Shown: piece by piece, positions 59,131 through 64,000 of the stretch
Position numbering within the stretch: the first letter of the stretch is position 1
How the letters are laid out: each line of letters starts with the position of its first letter
Source: Fluviicola sp.
GTDB taxonomy: Bacteria; Bacteroidota; Bacteroidia; Flavobacteriales_D; Crocinitomicaceae
DNA length: 64,000 nt
Assembly (NCBI GenBank): GCA_029866325.1
Contig: JARWZO010000028.1
Coordinates: forward strand, 16,952-80,951
Direction of reading: 5' to 3'
Program-made: the position numbers and the translations under genes
The notes under the pieces: model-generated
Database searches by the model: none
What the model saw: only the letters and a program-made list of their open reading frames with translations
Told to the model about the DNA's origin: nothing

Positions 59131-61590
59131 ATGCGATTAATAGGCTTACTTCTTACTTTTCTCTGTGTTTCACAGATTTTGTTAGCTCAACAAACCAGAA
59201 TCAGTGGTCGTGTGACAGATGCTAGCACTGGTGAACTCTTGCCTTTCGTGAGGGTTGTGTTTCAGGATTCAAAGATTGGTACTGAGACAGATACGCTTGG
59301 AAACTATGTGCTCGAATCGTATTATGCTACCGATAGCATTCAGTTTTTTATGGCTGGATATCGTATTGTGACGCTAGCCGTTCAAAAAGATCAGGTTCAG
59401 ATTATGAACGTAAAAATGGTTGAGCGGATTGATGAAATAGATGAGGTTTTTATTCGTCCGCCCGATGAATTTCCTTCCACAACGCTCCATAAAAAAGTAA
59501 TCGCCAATAAACCGATCAATAACCGTGAAAAACTAGGCTCGTACGGTTATGAATTGTACAATAAAATTCAGATCGACCTCAACAACATCGGGGATAAATT
59601 CACAGAAAGAGACTTGGTAAAACGCCTCGATCTGGTGCTGGATTACCTTGATTCGGCTGATGGAGGAGAAACCTATCTTCCGGTAATTCTCAGTGAAAAT
59701 ATTTCGCAGTTCAACTTTAAGAACAATCCGAAGAAACGAAAAGAAGTGGTTTCTGCTACACGTATTACCGGGGTCGAAAACCTACAGCTTAACCAGTTTT
59801 TGGGCGAAATGTACCTCGACTTCAATATCTATGACAATTACATCGTGTTGTTCAACAAAGCCTTTGTGAGTCCGGTGGCGAACTTTGCACGGACGTATTA
59901 CCGGTTTTATCTCGAAGATTCGACCTTTATCGATAATCAGTGGTGTTACAAGTTGCGGTTTACCCCGAAACGTACCGGTGATATGACATTCGAGGGTGAA
60001 ATGTGGATTCACGATACCACCTACGCGGTGAAAAATATCAAAGCATCCATTTCTCCGTGGGCAAACATCAATTACGTACAAGCCTTGTACCTCGAGCATC
60101 ATTTTGATCAGGTTGAAAAGGAAGTGTGGATGCTCACCGAAGAAAAAATGATCATTGACCTCAAAATCACGAAGAAAACGGAAGTATACGGTTTTTATGG
60201 GCGGAAGTATACTTCGCGACGGAATTTCGAGATCAATACTGCACACACGGATGATTTTTACAAATCAGACAATACCGTTGAGTTTGAGGAAGGAGCCAAA
60301 ACCCGTGACGATGCTTATTGGGCGGCGCACCGGCATGTTCCGCTCAGCGATCAGGAAGAAGGCATCGACCAGATGACCGATTCACTAAACAACGATCCGT
60401 TCTTTAAGTTCTTGAAAAACGCTACTTACATGGCTTCCACAGGATATTATCCGCTTGGGAAAATCGAAATAGGTTCCATTCACTCGCTGATTGCCGTGAA
60501 TCCGGTTGAAAAATTCAGAACCGGCCTGGCTATTCGCACCTCCAATGCATTCTCGCGCCGATTTGAAATAGGAGGAAAGCTGTATTACGGTTTCGGTGAC
60601 GAACGATTTAAATACGGAGCTATTATTCGGTACAACATTACTCCGAAAAAACGCGGCTTGTGGACCAATTATTACAACTACGACATTGAGCAATTGGGGC
60701 TTTCTCCAACAGCAGCTTCGGTTGGTTCTACATTTAGTTCTTTGTTGCGTACCGGTCCGCTCGATAAACTTACTTTCGTTTCCAAAGTAGGTTCCAACCT
60801 CGAAAAAGACGTGGGTAAAGACGTGATTTTATTTGGTGGTGTGGAATGGAAAGAATACACTGCGCTCGGTTTAGCCAATTACGAACGTTACAATACTGAT
60901 GGCTTGCTGGAGCGTGTTTCCAAGATTCAAACAGCCGAAATCACGGCGCGTTTCCGCTGGGCGAAAGACGAAGAGTTTTTAGCAGGATCGTTTGATCGAA
61001 CTTCTATTCGCTCCAAGTATCCGGTGTTTTCATTGCAGGGAATCTTTGGGGTAAAAGGAGTATTCGGCAGCGATTACAACTACCAGAAAGTGGAATTTTC
61101 AATGGAACACATCCGTACTGTGGGTGTTTTGGGCCGCTTGCGTTACCAGATTGTTGGCGGTTATATTTTCGGAACGGTGGCGTATCCGTTTTTGAAAGTA
61201 CACGAAGGTTCGCAATCGTATTGGTTGTATACGAACTCTTTTAACCGCTTGTCGTTCTTCGAATTTATTTCTGACAGGTATGTGGGCGCGTTGGTTGAAC
61301 AACACTGGGAAGGTTTGTTATTCGACCGCATTCCGCTCATCAAAAAATTGCAATGGCGCTTGGTAACTACTGGTCGAATGACTTACGGGGCTATTAGTAA
61401 TCGTCACCAGGAAGCGATGTTATTACCTGAATTCACCAAGAAATTCGGCGATACGCCGTATGTAGAATTGGCCGTAGGAATTGAAAACATCTTCAAAGTA
61501 GGTCGTATTGATCTGGTTTGGCGAGCCACGCATTTGACGCCTAATATTAGTCCGCTGGGCGTGAGGGCAAGATGGGCGTTTAACTTCTAG
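59131..61590 (+). CDS. DUF5686/carboxypeptidase-regulatory-like outer-membrane protein
   Basis: An 819-residue protein with signal peptide (MRLIGLLLTFLCVSQILLAQ). A carboxypeptidase-regulatory-like domain follows (residues 23-105, ISGRVTDASTGELLPFVRVVFQDSKIGTETDTLGNY). Then a long region typical of DUF5686 proteins ends in many beta-strands with a terminal aromatic (GVRARWAFNF), as in outer-membrane barrels. It is a Bacteroidota-specific family of unknown function, possibly linked to TonB-dependent uptake. Length is in the family range. A promoter-like TATTTTTA lies about 20 bp upstream. A hairpin repeat follows the stop codon. Confidence 0.88.
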   Translation: MRLIGLLLTFLCVSQILLAQQTRISGRVTDASTGELLPFVRVVFQDSKIGTETDTLGNYVLESYYATDSIQFFMAGYRIVTLAVQKDQVQIMNVKMVERIDEIDEVFIRPPDEFPSTTLHKKVIANKPINNREKLGSYGYELYNKIQIDLNNIGDKFTERDLVKRLDLVLDYLDSADGGETYLPVILSENISQFNFKNNPKKRKEVVSATRITGVENLQLNQFLGEMYLDFNIYDNYIVLFNKAFVSPVANFARTYYRFYLEDSTFIDNQWCYKLRFTPKRTGDMTFEGEMWIHDTTYAVKNIKASISPWANINYVQALYLEHHFDQVEKEVWMLTEEKMIIDLKITKKTEVYGFYGRKYTSRRNFEINTAHTDDFYKSDNTVEFEEGAKTRDDAYWAAHRHVPLSDQEEGIDQMTDSLNNDPFFKFLKNATYMASTGYYPLGKIEIGSIHSLIAVNPVEKFRTGLAIRTSNAFSRRFEIGGKLYYGFGDERFKYGAIIRYNITPKKRGLWTNYYNYDIEQLGLSPTAASVGSTFSSLLRTGPLDKLTFVSKVGSNLEKDVGKDVILFGGVEWKEYTALGLANYERYNTDGLLERVSKIQTAEITARFRWAKDEEFLAGSFDRTSIRSKYPVFSLQGIFGVKGVFGSDYNYQKVEFSMEHIRTVGVLGRLRYQIVGGYIFGTVAYPFLKVHEGSQSYWLYTNSFNRLSFFEFISDRYVGALVEQHWEGLLFDRIPLIKKLQWRLVTTGRMTYGAISNRHQEAMLLPEFTKKFGDTPYVELAVGIENIFKVGRIDLVWRATHLTPNISPLGVRARWAFNF

Positions 61591-61757
61591 ATGATGTTGG
61601 ATTTTTGATGTTGGATTTTTGATTAGATGCGGGTAGGAAAAGAGTTGTCGGAAACAATAAATGCTTCTTGATGCGAGTCGAACTTTTGAAGAGGATTAAT
61701 CAAATCATCAAAAAATCCGACATCAAGCATCCAACATCAAAAATCAAGCATCAAAAA
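61591..61757. repeat. Hairpin dispersed repeat, copy 4
   Basis: Left arm GATGTTGGATTTTTGATGTT type (61591-61625) and right arm CATCAAGCATCCAACATCAA type (61706-61757), about 80 bp between. The right arm ends 16 bp before the lptB start. Confidence 0.8.
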
Positions 61758-61773
61758 GAGTAGATTTGTCAAG

Positions 61774-62502
61774 GTGAAATTATATACAAACAATATCAAG
61801 AAGACCTATAAAGGTCGCGGTGTGGTGCAAGGTGTATCGGTTGAAGTCAATCAGGGAGAAATCGTTGGGTTGCTTGGTCCGAACGGTGCCGGTAAAACCA
61901 CTTCTTTTTACATGATGGTTGGTTTGGTGAAACCCGATGAAGGTCAGGTTTTTCTCGATGATACCGAAATCACCCATTACCCGATGTACAAACGTTCGCA
62001 GTTGGGAATTGGCTATTTACCACAGGAAGTATCGGTTTTTCGCAAACTGAGCGTGGAAGACAATGTGATGGCGATTCTGGAAATGACTGACATGACCAAG
62101 CCGCAGCGCAAGGAACGTTTGGAGCAATTGCTCGAAGAATTTCATTTGACTCACGTGCGTAAAAACCTCGGTAACCGCTTGTCGGGTGGTGAAAAACGCC
62201 GTACAGAAATTGCCCGCGCGTTGGCAACAAATCCAAAATTCGTATTGCTGGATGAACCCTTTGCGGGTGTTGACCCTATTGCGGTAGAAGATATTCAGGG
62301 AATTGTATCCGATTTACGCAAAAAGAATATCGGCATTCTGATCACCGATCACAACGTACAGGAAACGCTTTCGATCACCGATCGCGCTTATTTGCTGTTT
62401 GAAGGAAAAATCCTCACATCTGGCACCGCCGAAGAACTGGCTAATAACGAACAGGTGCGTAAGGTGTATCTTGGGCAGAATTTTGTGCTTAGAAAAACCT
62501 GA
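61774..62502 (+). CDS. lptB: LPS export ABC transporter ATP-binding protein LptB
   Basis: A 242-residue ABC ATPase with GTG start at 61774. Walker A is GPNGAGKTT, the Q-loop is [10 protein letters not shown], the signature is [16 protein letters not shown], and Walker B is [16 protein letters not shown] with switch His in ITDHNV. The SGGEKRR signature and [17 protein letters not shown] are specific to LptB. It powers extraction of lipopolysaccharide from the inner membrane with LptF/LptG, which are not nearby. GTG start follows directly after a hairpin repeat. Intact. Confidence 0.96.
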   Translation: MKLYTNNIKKTYKGRGVVQGVSVEVNQGEIVGLLGPNGAGKTTSFYMMVGLVKPDEGQVFLDDTEITHYPMYKRSQLGIGYLPQEVSVFRKLSVEDNVMAILEMTDMTKPQRKERLEQLLEEFHLTHVRKNLGNRLSGGEKRRTEIARALATNPKFVLLDEPFAGVDPIAVEDIQGIVSDLRKKNIGILITDHNVQETLSITDRAYLLFEGKILTSGTAEELANNEQVRKVYLGQNFVLRKT

Positions 62503-62518
62503 TTTAGGAAGTGAATCT

Positions 62519-63064
62519 GTTTCCCCCTTTGGAGGGGGATTAAGGGGGAGGACACAATTATCCTTGATCTAAAATCAGTAAACACCGCTTTTCCTTTCCA
62601 ATTCATTTTCGTATCTTCAATAGAAGAATCGAAAAAATGAACAACCATTATTACAACAAACAACTTCGTGAGTTTGCGCGAGAACTGCGCACCGAAACAG
62701 TTTCCCGTGGAGTGAAATACCTGTGGAAAGCTGTTTTATCCAGGAATCAATTAGGTGTTAAATTCAAACGTCAACGCCCGATAGATCGCTTTATCGTAGA
62801 TTTTTTTGCTTACGAAATTGGCTTAATTGTCGAGATTGATGGAAATAGCCATCTTAACAAGGGTGATTATGATGCTTACCGCCAGCGACAACTAGAATCT
62901 TTAGGTTATACCATTCAGCGTTTTTCGGAAGGCGATGTGCTAAATAACATACATGAAGTCCATGTACAATTGAGTAATGTGGTGGGTGTTTTGAAGGGGA
63001 AGTAGCAATGTTTTTATGCGTTTTGGGATGTCCTCCCCCTTAATCCCCCTCCAAAGGGGGAAAC
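62519..63064. mobile_element. Perfect 36-bp inverted repeats enclosing a DUF559 gene
   Basis: 62519-62554 (starting GTTTCCCCCTTTGGAGGGGG) is perfectly complementary to 63029-63064 over 36 bp. Each arm is itself partly palindromic (CCCCCTT/AAGGGGG). The repeats enclose one complete nuclease gene and almost nothing else, like a small mobile cassette. Flanking 5- to 9-bp target duplications are not evident. Related fragments (CCTCCCTCAATGGAGGAGG at about 63741) lie further right. Confidence 0.75.
62637..63005 (+). CDS. DUF559 (Vsr-like fold) endonuclease-like protein
   Basis: A 122-residue DUF559 protein: FARELRTETVSRGVKYLWKAVLS, LGVKFKRQRPIDRFIVDFFAYEIGLIVEIDGNSHLNKGDYDAYRQRQLESLGYTIQRFSEGDVLNN covers the Asp, Glu-x-Asp-Gly and His-containing core of a restriction/Vsr-like nuclease fold. 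These small proteins are often found alone in accessory positions and may act as homing-type or repair nucleases. Activity is unproven. The gene sits between perfect 36-bp inverted repeats, which suggests that it moves or is moved as a cassette. Confidence 0.92.
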   Translation: MNNHYYNKQLREFARELRTETVSRGVKYLWKAVLSRNQLGVKFKRQRPIDRFIVDFFAYEIGLIVEIDGNSHLNKGDYDAYRQRQLESLGYTIQRFSEGDVLNNIHEVHVQLSNVVGVLKGK

Positions 63065-63145
63065 TGGATTTGCCTTCTTTAATAGTGCTGACAACTTCTA
63101 TTTCACAACTATTTAGACGTTATAAATCGCGAACCTACGGTCTAT

Positions 63146-63676
63146 TTAAATCGACCGTTTCGCAAATTCCCACAACACAATTCCGGCACAAACTGAAACA
63201 TTAAAACTGTGTTTGGTGCCGAATTGTGGAATCTCAATAATGTAATCCGACGCATCTATTACCGATTGGTCTACACCGTTGACCTCATTGCCGAAAACAA
63301 GCGCATAGGGTTCGTTGGGTAGGTTCGCTACTTCCTGCAAAAAGGTGGTTTTTTCGGCTTGCTCGATGCTGCATACACGAATGCCTTGGTTTTTCAGTTC
63401 CTGCACCAAATCATCAATCGAAGCGCGGTATTCCCATTCAACTGTATCGGTGGCGCCAAGGGCTGTTTTATGGATTTCGCGGTGGGGAGGCGTTGCCGTA
63501 ATGCCGCAGAGGTAAATCTTTTCCACATTCAATGCATCGCCGGTGCGGAAGAACGATCCGATGTTGCTCAGACTGCGGATGTCGTTCAAGATGACGTAGA
63601 TCGGGAATTTCTCTTGTGCTTTGAAGGTTTCCTCGTCAACACGGTCGAGTTCCCACAGTTTTAACTTGCGATTCAT
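63146..63676 (-). CDS. TrmH/SpoU-family RNA 2'-O-methyltransferase
   Basis: A 176-residue knotted methyltransferase. YVILNDIRSLSNIGSFFRTGDAL (motif 1), YALVFGNEVNGVDQSVIDASDYIIEIPQFGTKHSFNVSVCAGIVLWEF (motifs 2 and 3) form the SPOUT trefoil knot and bind S-adenosylmethionine. It methylates a 2'-OH in tRNA or rRNA; the exact target cannot be decided. Length is compact, like TrmH domains without an extra RNA-binding N-terminus. Start ATG at 63676; no operon partner. Confidence 0.93.
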   Translation of the reverse strand: MNRKLKLWELDRVDEETFKAQEKFPIYVILNDIRSLSNIGSFFRTGDALNVEKIYLCGITATPPHREIHKTALGATDTVEWEYRASIDDLVQELKNQGIRVCSIEQAEKTTFLQEVANLPNEPYALVFGNEVNGVDQSVIDASDYIIEIPQFGTKHSFNVSVCAGIVLWEFAKRSI

Positions 63677-64000
63677 GCGTGTAAAAATAGGGATATATCT
63701 AGTCTCGGTTATTCGTAAATCAAAAATGTCACCCTCCTCGATCCTCCCTCAATGGAGGAGGTTGATCTCGGAAATTATAAAAAGTTTGGTTCTATAAGGC
63801 AATTGTGGTATTGAAATGGGTTCTGAAATCAATGCGGCAAAAGCCTGCTTCCTCCCTTGAGGGGTGATTTCCTATTTAAACGCACAACCCTAGTAGAATT
63901 TGACGTACTGAGTATTTTTCCCACGAATAAACGAATGACATATTGTGTACAATTTATTACGAATAGCCCGCCATGGCGAGCCTTCACCAACAAAATGGAA
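63677..64000. other. Gene-free right edge with repeat fragments
   Basis: No gene is recognisable. It contains two fragments related to the 36-bp repeat (CCTCCCTCAATGGAGGAGG at about 63741-63759, and TTCCTCCCTTGAGGGG near 63851) and an A+T-rich tail. Confidence 0.6.

Overview
The window looks like part of a Bacteroidota chromosome, probably order Flavobacteriales (Crocinitomicaceae/Fluviicola-like at a guess). Pointers are A+T-rich DNA, few Shine-Dalgarno sites, promoters of the Bacteroidota TAnnTTTG type, proteins ending in type IX secretion (T9SS) sorting domains, a DUF5686 outer-membrane protein, and beta-propeller/LytS kinase plus LytTR signalling. The species cannot be named from sequence alone.

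Layout. (1) 1-2483: accessory DNA with a truncated secreted protein, a Panacea antitoxin next to a two-helix membrane protein (probable PanAT toxin-antitoxin pair), and three tandem short SSB genes. (2) 2489-23402: a complete Tn7-like transposon of 20,914 bp. It is bounded by the 11-bp terminal inverted repeat TGTCCGATACA and by a 5-bp target duplication TATTA at 2484-2488 and 23403-23407. The core is tnsA-tnsB-tnsC-tniQ, with a convergent XRE regulator plus TnsE-like gene. Cargo from the left end: a secreted protein; a tRNA-like RNA with its own terminator directly in front of a PD-(D/E)XK-like protein; a 1244-aa SEC-C/nuclease-like protein; a 1309-aa DUF4297-like/STAND NTPase (Avs-like); a membrane protein plus HEPN-like zinc protein pair; and an HTH protein coupled to a MORN lipoprotein. 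It reads as a defence island carried by a Tn7-like element. No cas gene or CRISPR array is present.

(3) 23.5-46.9 kb: backbone genes: NAD(P)-binding protein, sensor kinase and LytTR regulator, topoisomerase III, four-helix bundle protein, T9SS cargo, DHFR, CapA-like phosphatase, thioester-reductase-like protein, 7TM sensor, FabD, PdhB, EtfB/EtfA, bifunctional nuclease, nucleoside permease. (4) 47-55 kb: tRNA-Gly and tRNA-Leu followed by a second accessory island: decayed S23 gene, lipase, possible small RNA, frameshifted nuclease-like gene, AbiC-like membrane protein, type IIG restriction-modification enzyme. (5) 55-64 kb: backbone genes (VOC, nitroreductase, ThyA, DUF5686, LptB, TrmH-like) separated by hairpin-forming dispersed repeats; one DUF559 nuclease gene lies between perfect 36-bp inverted repeats.

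The most novel-looking items are the precisely bounded Tn7-like element with its TnsE-like protein, the tRNA-like RNA/terminator/nuclease unit, the HEPN-like two-gene unit inside it, and the small genes (S23, DUF559) enclosed by inverted repeats.
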